Source: Sneathia sanguinegens (GTDB lineage: Bacteria; Fusobacteriota; Fusobacteriia; Fusobacteriales; Leptotrichiaceae). From it: a DNA stretch of 64,000 nucleotides. The notes under the pieces were generated by a model, which was given only the letters and a program-made list of their open reading frames with translations, was not told the origin of the DNA and made no database searches. This document shows, piece after piece, positions 35,811 through 44,919 of this stretch (its first letter is position 1; every line of letters starts with the position of its first letter). The DNA is taken from NCBI RefSeq assembly GCF_042033325.1, contig NZ_CP160095.1; one strand, written 5' to 3'. A program made the position numbers and the translations under genes.

Positions 35811-38387
35811 ATGACAGGAAATGAATTGAGAAAAAGTTTTATAGAATTTTTTAAAAGTAAACAACATCAACACTTCGAAAGTGCTTCTTTAGTTCCAGAA
35901 GATAAGACTTTACTTTTAACAGTTGCAGGTATGGTTCCTTTTAAAAAGTTCTTTTTAGGGGAAAAGAAAGCACCAACAAAAAGAGTAACAACTTATCAAA
36001 AATGTATAAGAACAAATGACTTAGAAAATGTTGGTAAAACACCAAGACACCATACTTTTTTTGAAATGTTGGGTAATTTCTCTTTTGGAGACTATTTCAA
36101 AAGGGAAGCTATTAGTTGGTCTTGGGAATATATTACAGAAGTTTTAAAAATAGATAAAAATAGACTATATGTTTCTGTGTATAAGACTGATGATGAAGCA
36201 TATAACATATGGAAAGATGAAATAGGTATAGATCCTTCACATATAGTTAGATTAGGTGATGAAGATAATTGGTGGGCAGCAGGACCTATAGGTTCTTGTG
36301 GACCTTGTAGTGAAATTTACTATGACACTTTAAATATGGGAAAAAATAATGAAGAAATTAATTGTAAACCTGGAGATGAAGGAGATAGATTTTTAGAAAT
36401 ATGGAATTTGGTATTCACTGAATGGAATAGAAAAGAAGATGGTAGTCTAGTTCCATTACCTGAAAAGAATATAGATACTGGTGCAGGTCTTGAAAGAGTA
36501 GCTTCTGTTGTTCAACATAAATCTAATAATTTTGATACAGATATATTTGAAAAAATAATAAAATCAATAAAGGAAACAATAAATCTTACTGATAAGGATT
36601 CAACAGCAATAAAAATTATAGCCGACCATGTTAGAGCAGCAACTTTTTTAATTTGTGACGGAGTATTACCTTCAAATGAAGGAAGAGGTTATATATTAAA
36701 GAAATTAATAAGAAGAGCTTATGGAGCAGGAAGTATTGCAAATAAGGAAATATTTGATAAGGGGCAAAGTTTTCTATATAAAATAGTAGATTCTGTAGTT
36801 GAAACTATGGAAGAAGCTTATCCTGAATTAGTTGATAAAAAAGAAGAAATAAAAGAAGTAATAAAATATGAAGAAGAAAAATTTGCTAAGACATTAAAAG
36901 CAGGTACAGAATTACTTTTAGATGATATAAATAAGGGTATAAAAATAGATGGAAATACAACCTTTAAATTATATGATACCTTTGGTTTCCCATTTGAATT
37001 AACAAAATTGGTTTGTGAACAACATGGCATAGAAGTTTCTGAAGAAGAATTTAATAAAAAATTGGAAGAACAAGTTCAAAGATCAAAGAGTTCAAGAGTA
37101 GTTATGAGTGATATGATAAAAGATGAATTTATATCTAATTTCTATAAGCAACATGGAGAAACTAAATTTACTGGTTATGAAACTTTAAAAGATAGAGCTA
37201 CAATTTTACATATTTCTAAAAAAGATGCTGATACTTATCAATTAATTTTAGATAAAACACCATTTTATGCTGCACAAGGTGGACAAGTAAGTGACCAAGG
37301 AATAATATATAATGATAGTTTTAAAGCAACAGTTAAAGATTTAATAAAAAAATCAGATATATTCATACACTATGTTACAATTGAAGGTGAAATACCTAAT
37401 GTCGGTGATATGGTTGAATTAGAAGTAGATAAAGATTTTAGATCAAAAACTATGAGAAACCATACAGCAACTCATATTTTACATAGAGCAGTAAAAGAAA
37501 TTTTAGGAGATCATGTTAATCAAGCAGGGTCATTAGTTTATGATAAAGGTTTGAGATTTGATTTTACTTATGGTAAGGCAATAGATAATGAAACTTTAAG
37601 AAAAATTGAAAGAAGAGTTAATGAAATAATACAAAATAATAATAAGTTGACAGTTACTTATACTACAAAGGAAAAAGCAGATGAAATGGGAGCTATAGCC
37701 TTATTTGATGAAAAATATAGAGATATTGTCAGGGTAGTAGATATAGTTGGTTATTCAGCAGAATTATGTGGAGGAACACATTGCCCTAGCACAGGAGTGA
37801 TAGGTTCATTCTATATTGTTTCAGAACAAGCAAAGGCTAGTGGGGTTAGAAGAATAGAAGCTGTAACAGGATTTGGTGCTTATGATTATGCTAATGAAAA
37901 TAGAGATTTATTGCATAATTTAGCTAATGAATGTAAGACAGATATAAACCAATTAGAAGATACGATTAAAAAGAATTTGGAAAAGAATACTGAATTAGAA
38001 AATGAAGTAGAAATATTAAAGGATGAATTAATAAGTCATAGAATATTAGATATTATACAAGATAAAAAAGTTATAAAAAATATAAATGTAGTATCTAAGG
38101 TTATTAAAGCAAATATAAAAGATTTGAAAAAATATGTAGATAAAATAAAGGAAAAACTTGATAATTCAATAGTTCTATTAGCTGCAGTTGAAGATGGAAG
38201 AATAGGCTTTGCTTGTGGAGTTACAAAAGAGTTAACAAAAGAATATAAAGCTGGAGATATAGTTAAGACTGTAGCCAAAATTACAGATGGTAATGGTGGA
38301 GGAAAACCAGACTTTGCTCAAGCTGGTGGAAAAGATGTAAGTAAGTTGAGTGAAGCTATGGGAGAAGTATTCAATAATTTATTATAA
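35811..38387 (+). CDS. alaS: alanine-tRNA ligase
   Basis: 858 residues, full length. Class II catalytic core with AGMVPFKKFFLG and TNDLENVG-type motifs, then the editing domain with HTATH (HxxxH) and CGGTH (CxxxH) zinc-type motifs, and the C-terminal oligomerisation region (GGGKPDFAQAGG). It charges tRNA-Ala and clears mischarged Ser and Gly. It lies 15 bases after mutS with GGAG upstream, so the two are co-transcribed. Confidence 0.96.
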   Translation: MTGNELRKSFIEFFKSKQHQHFESASLVPEDKTLLLTVAGMVPFKKFFLGEKKAPTKRVTTYQKCIRTNDLENVGKTPRHHTFFEMLGNFSFGDYFKREAISWSWEYITEVLKIDKNRLYVSVYKTDDEAYNIWKDEIGIDPSHIVRLGDEDNWWAAGPIGSCGPCSEIYYDTLNMGKNNEEINCKPGDEGDRFLEIWNLVFTEWNRKEDGSLVPLPEKNIDTGAGLERVASVVQHKSNNFDTDIFEKIIKSIKETINLTDKDSTAIKIIADHVRAATFLICDGVLPSNEGRGYILKKLIRRAYGAGSIANKEIFDKGQSFLYKIVDSVVETMEEAYPELVDKKEEIKEVIKYEEEKFAKTLKAGTELLLDDINKGIKIDGNTTFKLYDTFGFPFELTKLVCEQHGIEVSEEEFNKKLEEQVQRSKSSRVVMSDMIKDEFISNFYKQHGETKFTGYETLKDRATILHISKKDADTYQLILDKTPFYAAQGGQVSDQGIIYNDSFKATVKDLIKKSDIFIHYVTIEGEIPNVGDMVELEVDKDFRSKTMRNHTATHILHRAVKEILGDHVNQAGSLVYDKGLRFDFTYGKAIDNETLRKIERRVNEIIQNNNKLTVTYTTKEKADEMGAIALFDEKYRDIVRVVDIVGYSAELCGGTHCPSTGVIGSFYIVSEQAKASGVRRIEAVTGFGAYDYANENRDLLHNLANECKTDINQLEDTIKKNLEKNTELENEVEILKDELISHRILDIIQDKKVIKNINVVSKVIKANIKDLKKYVDKIKEKLDNSIVLLAAVEDGRIGFACGVTKELTKEYKAGDIVKTVAKITDGNGGGKPDFAQAGGKDVSKLSEAMGEVFNNLL

Positions 38388-38409
38388 ATATGTAATGTAA
38401 GGAGGAGTT

Positions 38410-40416
38410 TTGAAAAAAATAATATTTTTGAATTTAATAATTGCAACAGTAAGTATGTCTAATGCTACATCAGGCTTTATTGAAGGAATATATGATGGAA
38501 AATATGAAGATAGCTATAATATTAAAGAAACAGGATTAAGCACAGAAATTAATTTGAAAAATGAAGGAGTATCATTAGGAGCAACACTTAAGATGAAAGA
38601 TGTATCTGTTCCAATTAAAGAACATACATTAGTTAATAGTATTTTTGATAATTCAAATATATTTATTAAGTATAAAACTCCTAAATTTAAAGGCATAGGT
38701 GGATATTTTAAGGGAACATTGAAACCAAAAGTAAAGAGAGAAAATGAATACTTATCATTTAAGACTAGCGTAGCTGAATTAGAAGGGGAAGCGAATTATG
38801 AATTTTTACCTGATTCTAAAATAGCTTTTAATTCTAAAACTGAATTTCCTTTTACAGGTAATGATATTTTAACAACGAATAAGTTGTACCTTGAAGGGAA
38901 AGATATTAAAAATCTAAAAAATATTAAGGCTAGTATAGAATTGAAAAATTCATACCATAAAACAAGTGCCTTAAGATATTTAAGCATTAATAGTGAAGGA
39001 GAATATGATGCAACTCCTAAGTTTAAATTAAATGGTAAAACAGATTTTAGATATCAATTTAATAATACATCTAAAGTCAAAAATATATTAACAGATGAAG
39101 ATTTTGAACTTAATCCAAAGGATTATGAACATTCATATACTTTAGATACAAGTTATTTAACATTAAATGATAGATTAGAGTTAACAGGTGGAATATTTTT
39201 TCAACATATTTATTTTAATTCAGTATCTATAACATCAGATGAAATAAGCAAGATATATAAGTATAAAGATAAAAATACTGATATTTCTACTGTTTTATTT
39301 GATAGTTTAAAAAATATACAATTTGATGAAGAAGAAAAAGATTTTTTAAATAAACATAAAGAAGAATATGAAAATTATAAAAAAGTAGCCAAAATAGCTA
39401 GAGAAAAATATGAAGAGGGACAAAAAGATTTAGGAAAATCAAGAGAAAAAGCCTTTAAAAATATTATAGAAATGGAAAAAATTATTTTAGAAAATGAAAA
39501 AGTAAGAAAAATAGTTTATGAAAATTTGAATAAAATTAAAAATGGAGCTAATGAAAATAAAACACTTGAAGAAGTTCTTAATGAAATTAAATATAAATTT
39601 TATCCAAGTATGACAGTGCTTGATTTAGAAAATTATCAAGAAAGACCTGCAACAACATATGAAATTATTACAAACTTTATAAATAAAAAATTAGGATTAA
39701 ATGATATGGAAGCAAGAAATATATATCCAAAAATTGCTCCGTTTATTGGAAGTATAAAGGAATATAAAGCAAAAAAAGATAACTTAAAAATTAAAATATC
39801 AAGTGATTATAAAATATATTCGCTTTTAACTACACTATGCAATAAATGGAGAGAAGAACCAAATGGATATATAAAAAAGCAAACTTTAATTGAAAAATTA
39901 TGGAATCAAATATTTAATGATTTAGGATCTTCAAAATTATTAATAGATAATCTTGTAAATAAAACTATTTCTAATTTTTCAAAATTAGGTTTTGGTGTTC
40001 CTGCACATGACTTTAATTATGGAATTAAATTAGGGGCGAAGTATAAGATTATGGATGAATTGACATTTAGTGCAAATGGAATGTTTGCAGGTAATACAAG
40101 ATTATCTTTTGAAAAATATACAAAGGGCTATGTTAAATTAGAAAGTGGTATTAAATATGATTATACAGAGGATGAGGATAATATTACTGTATCGCCAGAA
40201 TTTAATGCAATAGCTAAGTTATATAATATTGAAAAAAGTTGTGATGCAGAATTAATTTTATCTCCAAAATTAAGTGCAGTATCAACACCTATTGATAATT
40301 TGAAAATTAATGGAGAAATAGAAATACCAATTAAATTTGATAATAAAGGTGGTAAAAAATTCAATTATAGTAATACAGCAATAAAAACTAAATTTAATAT
40401 TAAATATGTGTGGTAA
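38410..40416 (+). CDS. outer-membrane barrel family protein with helical loop insert
   Basis: 668 residues. The start is TTG at 38410 with GGAGGAG just before. A signal peptide (about 1-19) is followed by amphipathic strands (IFIKYKTPKFKGIG, KIAFNSKTEFPFTG). A long charged coiled-coil-like insert spans about residues 290-410, and a C-terminal barrel part ends NIKYVW, with the aromatic last residue expected for BamA recognition. N- and C-terminal parts align with the proteins at 42091 and 44920. The family is not named to my knowledge. It may be a porin-like or adhesin protein with the insert as an exposed domain. It follows alaS by 22 bases. Confidence 0.7.
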   Translation: MKKIIFLNLIIATVSMSNATSGFIEGIYDGKYEDSYNIKETGLSTEINLKNEGVSLGATLKMKDVSVPIKEHTLVNSIFDNSNIFIKYKTPKFKGIGGYFKGTLKPKVKRENEYLSFKTSVAELEGEANYEFLPDSKIAFNSKTEFPFTGNDILTTNKLYLEGKDIKNLKNIKASIELKNSYHKTSALRYLSINSEGEYDATPKFKLNGKTDFRYQFNNTSKVKNILTDEDFELNPKDYEHSYTLDTSYLTLNDRLELTGGIFFQHIYFNSVSITSDEISKIYKYKDKNTDISTVLFDSLKNIQFDEEEKDFLNKHKEEYENYKKVAKIAREKYEEGQKDLGKSREKAFKNIIEMEKIILENEKVRKIVYENLNKIKNGANENKTLEEVLNEIKYKFYPSMTVLDLENYQERPATTYEIITNFINKKLGLNDMEARNIYPKIAPFIGSIKEYKAKKDNLKIKISSDYKIYSLLTTLCNKWREEPNGYIKKQTLIEKLWNQIFNDLGSSKLLIDNLVNKTISNFSKLGFGVPAHDFNYGIKLGAKYKIMDELTFSANGMFAGNTRLSFEKYTKGYVKLESGIKYDYTEDEDNITVSPEFNAIAKLYNIEKSCDAELILSPKLSAVSTPIDNLKINGEIEIPIKFDNKGGKKFNYSNTAIKTKFNIKYVW

Positions 40417-40421
40417 TAGTT

Positions 40422-40841
40422 ATGAAATATATAGGAATTGATTATGGAGATACAAGAATAGGAATTTCAACTTGTGATACACTTGAGATATTGGCTACAG
40501 GTTATTGTACAATTAATAGACAAAAAGAAGATGCAATAAAAAAAATATTAGAAATTTGTAAAGAAGAAGGTAGTTATGAATTAGTGGTAGGGAAACCTTT
40601 AAGACTTAATGGAAATAGTGAAATACAAGTTGAAAAAGTTGAGAAATTTGTAAATGAATTAAAAAAGCAAGAAGATAAAATAAATATATATTTTGTAGAT
40701 GAAAGATATACTACTAAACAAGCAGAGTATTATTTAAATAATTTTTCTAAAAAAAATGGAAAAAAGAAAAGACAAGTAGTAGATATGCTTGCAGCAACTA
40801 TTATACTTCAAACATTTTTAGATAGAAAGAAAAAAATTTAA
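40422..40841 (+). CDS. ruvX: Holliday junction resolvase-like protein RuvX (YqgF)
   Basis: 139 residues, usual length. RNase H-like fold with YIGIDYGDTRIGIS at the start, VVGKPLRLNG (about 59-68) and the FVDERYTTKQAE catalytic segment. Family members process pre-16S rRNA 5' ends and were named as putative Holliday resolvases. An in-frame GTG at 40410 inside the previous gene could extend it by four residues; the ATG at 40422 gives the family's normal start. Confidence 0.88.
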   Translation: MKYIGIDYGDTRIGISTCDTLEILATGYCTINRQKEDAIKKILEICKEEGSYELVVGKPLRLNGNSEIQVEKVEKFVNELKKQEDKINIYFVDERYTTKQAEYYLNNFSKKNGKKKRQVVDMLAATIILQTFLDRKKKI

Positions 40842-40896
40842 TAATTGAAAAAAAATAAAAAAACAAGTAAAATTGTTGTATACAAGGAGGGATATT

Positions 40897-42009
40897 ATGA
40901 ATAAAAAAATAGCAATAATAACTATATTTACTACATTCCTTTCATTTGCTGGACCTAAGGCAGATTTAGAAAAGGCATTAAATTTATTGGATAATGGGAA
41001 AGTTGTAGAAGCTTTCACGATATTGAAAAATAGTAAAAATGTAGAAGGGGAAGAGGAAGCATTTGAAAGAATAAATTATATGTTGGGAACTAGAGCTGAT
41101 ATTACTCCTGAGCAAAAAGAAATGTATCTAAAAAAAGCAAGCTCTGATCCAAAATCTAAGGGGCAATATGCAGTATTAGCTAATGAATTACTAGCTAAAG
41201 AAGCTAAAAACCCAAAAGAAAAATTAGTGTATTTAAACTTATTAAGGGATAGACTAGGTGATGATTTAGACATTTTTGCTGATTTAGCTTTTAATTATTA
41301 TAAGGAAAGAGATATAGAAAATTATAGTAAAATTATAAAAGAAGCTGAAAGTAAGAAGGCAGAATTTAGAGATCAATTTTATTATGTTTTAGGTAAAGAA
41401 TTTTTGGAACAAAATGAAGAAAACCAAGGAATAGCTATGCTTAATAAAGCGGCGGTTTCAGATTTTAATAATATAAAAGCACAAGTTTGTTTAGTTTTTG
41501 CAAAATTTTATCTTTTACATAAAGATGTTGAAACAGCTAAAATGTATTTGATAACTTCAGAAGCATTTACACCAAATGATGCAGATTTAATTAGTACCAT
41601 AGCAAGAATATATTCAGAAGATATAAAGGATACAAAAAAAGCTATAAAAGAATATGAAAAAGCTTTAAATATTGAAAAAGATAATATTGAATATATTAAA
41701 GCTCTATTATTAGAATCAATAGCAGCTAAAGATGTTGAAAGAATTAATAAATATTCAGAAATGTTAAAGAAAGCTCAAGGTAATTATGGAGTAGCACAAT
41801 TCTTATACATGGAACATAAGTATGATGAAGCAATAAAATATGCAAATAAATCATTGGAAGAAGGAACAAAAGAAGCAGATGTGTTATTAACTGTAATTTA
41901 TATGGCAAATCATAAATTAGACTTAGCAGAACAACATGCAAAAGAAGCATTAAAAAATAATTTGTTAATAGCAAAAGAATTATTAAAAGAAATTGAAAAA
42001 ATGAAATAA
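40897..42009 (+). CDS. periplasmic TPR protein
   Basis: 370 residues. The ATG at 40897 has AAGGAGG well placed; an in-frame start at 40873 lacks one. A signal peptide (about 1-17, FLSFA-GP) is followed by helical pairs throughout; clear TPRs are near residues 225-290 (DTKKAIKEYEKALNIEKDNIEY) and 300-365 (KYDEAIKYANKSLEEG). TPR proteins in the periplasm often help assemble the outer membrane or envelope complexes. Its neighbours are outer-membrane genes, which fits, but no partner is shown. Confidence 0.72.
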   Translation: MNKKIAIITIFTTFLSFAGPKADLEKALNLLDNGKVVEAFTILKNSKNVEGEEEAFERINYMLGTRADITPEQKEMYLKKASSDPKSKGQYAVLANELLAKEAKNPKEKLVYLNLLRDRLGDDLDIFADLAFNYYKERDIENYSKIIKEAESKKAEFRDQFYYVLGKEFLEQNEENQGIAMLNKAAVSDFNNIKAQVCLVFAKFYLLHKDVETAKMYLITSEAFTPNDADLISTIARIYSEDIKDTKKAIKEYEKALNIEKDNIEYIKALLLESIAAKDVERINKYSEMLKKAQGNYGVAQFLYMEHKYDEAIKYANKSLEEGTKEADVLLTVIYMANHKLDLAEQHAKEALKNNLLIAKELLKEIEKMK

Positions 42010-42034
42010 GGGCAATGTGATATTGTCCTTTTTT
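42009..42034 (+). terminator. terminator of the MFS-mutS-TPR operon
   Basis: AGGGCAAT-GTGAT-ATTGTCCT followed by TTTTT; one G-U pair in the stem. Confidence 0.75.
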
Positions 42035-42049
42035 ATTATATAAAGCAAG

Positions 42050-42082
42050 AAAAAACCCTAAAGTTAAAAACTTTAGGGTTTA
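42050..42082 (-). terminator. terminator of the 42091 outer-membrane gene
   Basis: Read on the minus strand: AAACCCTAAAG-TTTTTAA-CTTTAGGGTTT followed by TTTCTTG. An 11-bp perfect stem just after the stop codon. Confidence 0.8.
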
Positions 42083-42090
42083 ATGAACTA

Positions 42091-44007
42091 TTACCAAGAA
42101 TATTTAATATTTAAACCAGTCTTGAAAGTTGTGCTTGAATAAGCGAATTTTCTTTTGTTATAAATATTATCATCATTTAATAAACCACCATCTTTTGGTG
42201 TAGTGTATTCAGTTATTACATGTTTAAATTCAATAGGTAATTCAACTAATCCAGCAATTTCTAAATTCTTAATTGGAGTATAAGCAATAGAAGCTTTAGG
42301 ATTTAAGTTTAATTTAGCACTAAGGAATTTATTCTTATTTCTAGCATCCAAATTATCAACTGAACCTGAAATATTAAATTCTGGAACAACAGTTATGTTC
42401 TTAACTGGAGTATAAACATATTTAACACCAGAATCTAATCTAATATATCCAGTTATATCATAACCATCTATTTTATCTTCTTCATTATCTTCAAAGTTTT
42501 GAACATAAGTTCCACCTAAAACTGTACCAGCAGTTATTTCTAAATTATTAATTGGTCTATAAGCTACACCAAGTTTTGTACCAAAGTAAGCTTTTTCAGT
42601 TATGGCGTTTTGTCTTTTATCATTTTTTAACTTATTTAATTTTGAATCTGTTTTATCATCATAGTTATTTTCTTTTATTTTCTTTAAAAGAGCTTCAATC
42701 TTAGTGATACAGTCTTTTGCGTCCTTTTCTATACTATCATTAGTTGCTGGAACAACCGCATTCGTATTATCCCCTGCAGGTGTACTAGTAGATCCTGCAG
42801 CAGGCGTATTAGTTGTTGCTGAAGCAGGTGTTGTATTATTTTTCTTTATTTTTTCATTTAACTTAGTTAAATCATCATTTAATTCTGTGTCATCTTTAAA
42901 GTATTTTAATATTTCACTATCAATTTCAGTCTTACAATCATTTTTTATGTTATCTAATTTTGTTTTCAAATCATTTAGCTTATTAACATATTCATGCACA
43001 TCTCCTACTTGTACAGTATGTCCACCAGTATGTACATGTTGTCCTAAAAGTGATGCTTTTAAATCTAATTTATTTTCTAGCATAGTATATTTTGCTTCAA
43101 ATTCATAAGCTTGTGAATAGCTATTAGCTACTGTTAGTTTTTCATCATCATTCTTTAAGATATTCTTTGTAGTTTGTCCATCATTATCATCAGATGGTAA
43201 GTATAAGAAATCTGCATGAGCAGTAAGTGTTAAATTCTTAACATCTTTGTAATCTCCAACAAGTCCACCTTTTACATATTTTAATGGAGAACTTGTATCT
43301 TGATTATTTGAAGCATTGAAAATAGAATAATCATTTTTAATTTCTAAATAAGCATCTAAGTCTTTAATTACACCAGTTTCACCTTTAGCAGTTAATTTGT
43401 GAACTGAGAACATCTTATCTCCATATGTTCCTTCACTTGGTTTGTATAAAGGTAAGTGAGTAGAAGAATTTAAATTAAGATTAATTGTATCTAAAATGTA
43501 TGATCCTTCTAATTCAACTAAAGCTTCACCTGCAAAACTTGCTTTGTCATTTTTATCCTTACTTACTTTAGGAATGAAACCTAATTTAGCTGAAGATTTA
43601 ATATTCATAAATTCAGGTATTTGGTATTTAAGATATACATTTAAATCTTCAGAAAATTTATATCCTGCTTTATCTTTAGTTGGATAAAGTTCAACATCTT
43701 TTCCCATAAATTCAGCACCAAAACTTAAACCTATTTTATTTAAAGTAACTTCAGTTTTAACACCTAAATCAGTTTTAAAACTAGGCTTTGTAGAACCATC
43801 TTTTTCTGATTTATAAGTTTTCTTAGGAGTAGAAGCAGTATTAGAACTACCAGTACTAGGTGTTGTTATTTCTTTATCTTCTAACTCCTTTTGTGTAGTT
43901 TCGACTTTTAAGTTATTATTATTAATAAATTCAACATGACCAGAAACAGAACTAGCCATTGAATAAAGTGATGCAACTATAGTTGCCAACATAATTGTTT
44001 TTTTCAT
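42091..44007 (-). CDS. outer-membrane barrel family protein with Thr/Pro/Ala-rich insert
   Basis: 638 residues. A signal peptide (about 1-19) is followed by a Ser/Thr/Lys-rich segment (about 45-75), then barrel strands (VYLKYQIPEF and following). A long loop at about residues 330-470 contains charged helices and a low-complexity Thr/Ala/Pro/Ser stretch (TPAAGSTSTPAGDNTN). The C-terminal module SIAYTPIKNLEIAGLVELPI ends GLNIKYSW. It is a paralogue of 38410 and 44920 at both ends, while the loop differs, as expected for surface-exposed parts. It stands alone with its own terminator; a -10 TATAAT is at 44051-44046 without a clear -35. Confidence 0.7.
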   Translation of the reverse strand: MKKTIMLATIVASLYSMASSVSGHVEFINNNNLKVETTQKELEDKEITTPSTGSSNTASTPKKTYKSEKDGSTKPSFKTDLGVKTEVTLNKIGLSFGAEFMGKDVELYPTKDKAGYKFSEDLNVYLKYQIPEFMNIKSSAKLGFIPKVSKDKNDKASFAGEALVELEGSYILDTINLNLNSSTHLPLYKPSEGTYGDKMFSVHKLTAKGETGVIKDLDAYLEIKNDYSIFNASNNQDTSSPLKYVKGGLVGDYKDVKNLTLTAHADFLYLPSDDNDGQTTKNILKNDDEKLTVANSYSQAYEFEAKYTMLENKLDLKASLLGQHVHTGGHTVQVGDVHEYVNKLNDLKTKLDNIKNDCKTEIDSEILKYFKDDTELNDDLTKLNEKIKKNNTTPASATTNTPAAGSTSTPAGDNTNAVVPATNDSIEKDAKDCITKIEALLKKIKENNYDDKTDSKLNKLKNDKRQNAITEKAYFGTKLGVAYRPINNLEITAGTVLGGTYVQNFEDNEEDKIDGYDITGYIRLDSGVKYVYTPVKNITVVPEFNISGSVDNLDARNKNKFLSAKLNLNPKASIAYTPIKNLEIAGLVELPIEFKHVITEYTTPKDGGLLNDDNIYNKRKFAYSSTTFKTGLNIKYSW

Positions 44008-44082
44008 AATTTATCCTTTCTTAATAAAGTGGTCTATTTTCTTTTATTATACAACTTTTTTTAAAAAAAGAATAGTTTAAAA

Positions 44083-44095
44083 TTGACTTATCATC
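44083..44095 (+). repeat. 13-bp inverted repeat, left copy
   Basis: TTGACTTATCATC. Its exact reverse complement lies at 44752-44764, the pair bracketing the small outer-membrane gene at 44120-44734. Function unknown; may be chance in AT-rich DNA. Confidence 0.4.
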
Positions 44096-44119
44096 ATATA
44101 TTTAAAATTTTAAATGATA

Positions 44120-44734
44120 CTAATGTATGTTAATATCGGAAGTTAACCCGATACCATGTGAGTTTCCATAATTGAAAAGTTTTAAACCTATTACAAAATG
44201 TACATGAGAATTAACTATATTTTTTTGGTTAATTTCAATAGAGCTAAGATATATAGGTTTAAAATTGTTGGTACTTGATAGATTGGTTCCAACTTTTATC
44301 TTTATTTTACTATTCTTTATATTTTTTACATATTCTAAACCTAGTTCATTTAATGAACTATTATCAAAATATATAGTAGATGATATATAGCCTTTGAGTT
44401 GCTTTCCATACTTAGCTGTAATTGAAAGATATCCTATATTATTGTAGCCTATAATAGGTTTGATTTCTAAATCATCTATATTAAAATTTACACCAGCAAA
44501 AGCATCTATATTTGTAATATGCTTTTTCTTCAAATTTTTTGAGTTTTTTATTTCAATTTTATCAAACCTGATTTTTGAAAAAAAGTTCATATATTTTAAA
44601 CCTAAGGAATTGGAGTATAAAAGTTTTGTATTTTTAGCTATGGTATAATTCAAATATATATCATTGTTTAAATTAAGCTCTAAATTTGCAAAACTACAAA
44701 ATGGTACGAATAGAAATAAAAAAAATTTTTTCAT
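44120..44734 (-). CDS. small outer-membrane protein
   Basis: 204 residues from the ATG at 44734, which has GGAG upstream; the longer in-frame start at 44797 adds 21 residues before a clear signal peptide and is rejected. The signal peptide (about 1-17, FCSFA-N) is followed by alternating strands (LNLNNDIYLNYTI, GYLSITAKYGK) suggesting a small barrel of about 8-10 strands. The C-terminus (DINIH) is not aromatic, unlike the larger neighbours. No family recognised. Confidence 0.58.
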   Translation of the reverse strand: MKKFFLFLFVPFCSFANLELNLNNDIYLNYTIAKNTKLLYSNSLGLKYMNFFSKIRFDKIEIKNSKNLKKKHITNIDAFAGVNFNIDDLEIKPIIGYNNIGYLSITAKYGKQLKGYISSTIYFDNSSLNELGLEYVKNIKNSKIKIKVGTNLSSTNNFKPIYLSSIEINQKNIVNSHVHFVIGLKLFNYGNSHGIGLTSDINIH

Positions 44735-44751
44735 AAATTCTCCTTTTTTTA

Positions 44752-44764
44752 GATGATAAGTCAA
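44752..44764 (-). repeat. 13-bp inverted repeat, right copy
   Basis: GATGATAAGTCAA on the plus strand, the exact reverse complement of 44083-44095. It lies about 18 bases upstream of the start of the 44120-44734 gene, overlapping its leader. Confidence 0.4.
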
Positions 44765-44790
44765 AAATATATATATCTTTAGGATATATC

Positions 44791-44818
44791 TTGACATTTA
44801 TGAAAAAAAGGGTACAAA
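44791..44818 (+). promoter_or_regulatory. possible plus-strand promoter in an intergenic region
   Basis: TTGACA (44791-44796), 16 bases, TACAAA (44813-44818). No plus-strand gene follows; a hairpin with eight T lies 40 bases downstream. Weak -10. Confidence 0.3.
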
Positions 44819-44857
44819 TATATAGATAAATGAATTTCACAATTTTTTAAAGAAAAT

Positions 44858-44882
44858 GGCAAGCCCCCTTGCTGTTTTTTTT
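44858..44882 (+). terminator. plus-strand terminator-like hairpin without a gene
   Basis: GCAAG-CCCC-CTTGC (44859-44872) followed by G and a run of eight T. It points to plus-strand transcription, although the neighbouring genes are on the minus strand. Confidence 0.5.
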
Positions 44883-44887
44883 ATTTT

Positions 44888-44912
44888 AAAAAAAGCACAC
44901 CGAAGTGTGCCA
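44888..44912 (-). terminator. terminator of the 44920 outer-membrane gene
   Basis: Read on the minus strand: GGCACAC-TTCG-GTGTGC followed by TTTTTTT. It has a stable UUCG tetraloop. Confidence 0.88.
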
Positions 44913-44919
44913 ATTAAAA

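Noticed and set aside
42704..43108. A 134-codon plus-strand frame opposite the outer-membrane gene at 42091-44007
   Set aside because: It mirrors the Thr/Pro/Ala-rich and charged loop of the real gene, has no ribosome site and its product is low-complexity Ser/Val/Phe.
44734..44797. A longer start (44797) for the small outer-membrane gene
   Set aside because: The added 21 residues precede a normal signal peptide, and the ribosome site GGAG is just before the ATG at 44734.
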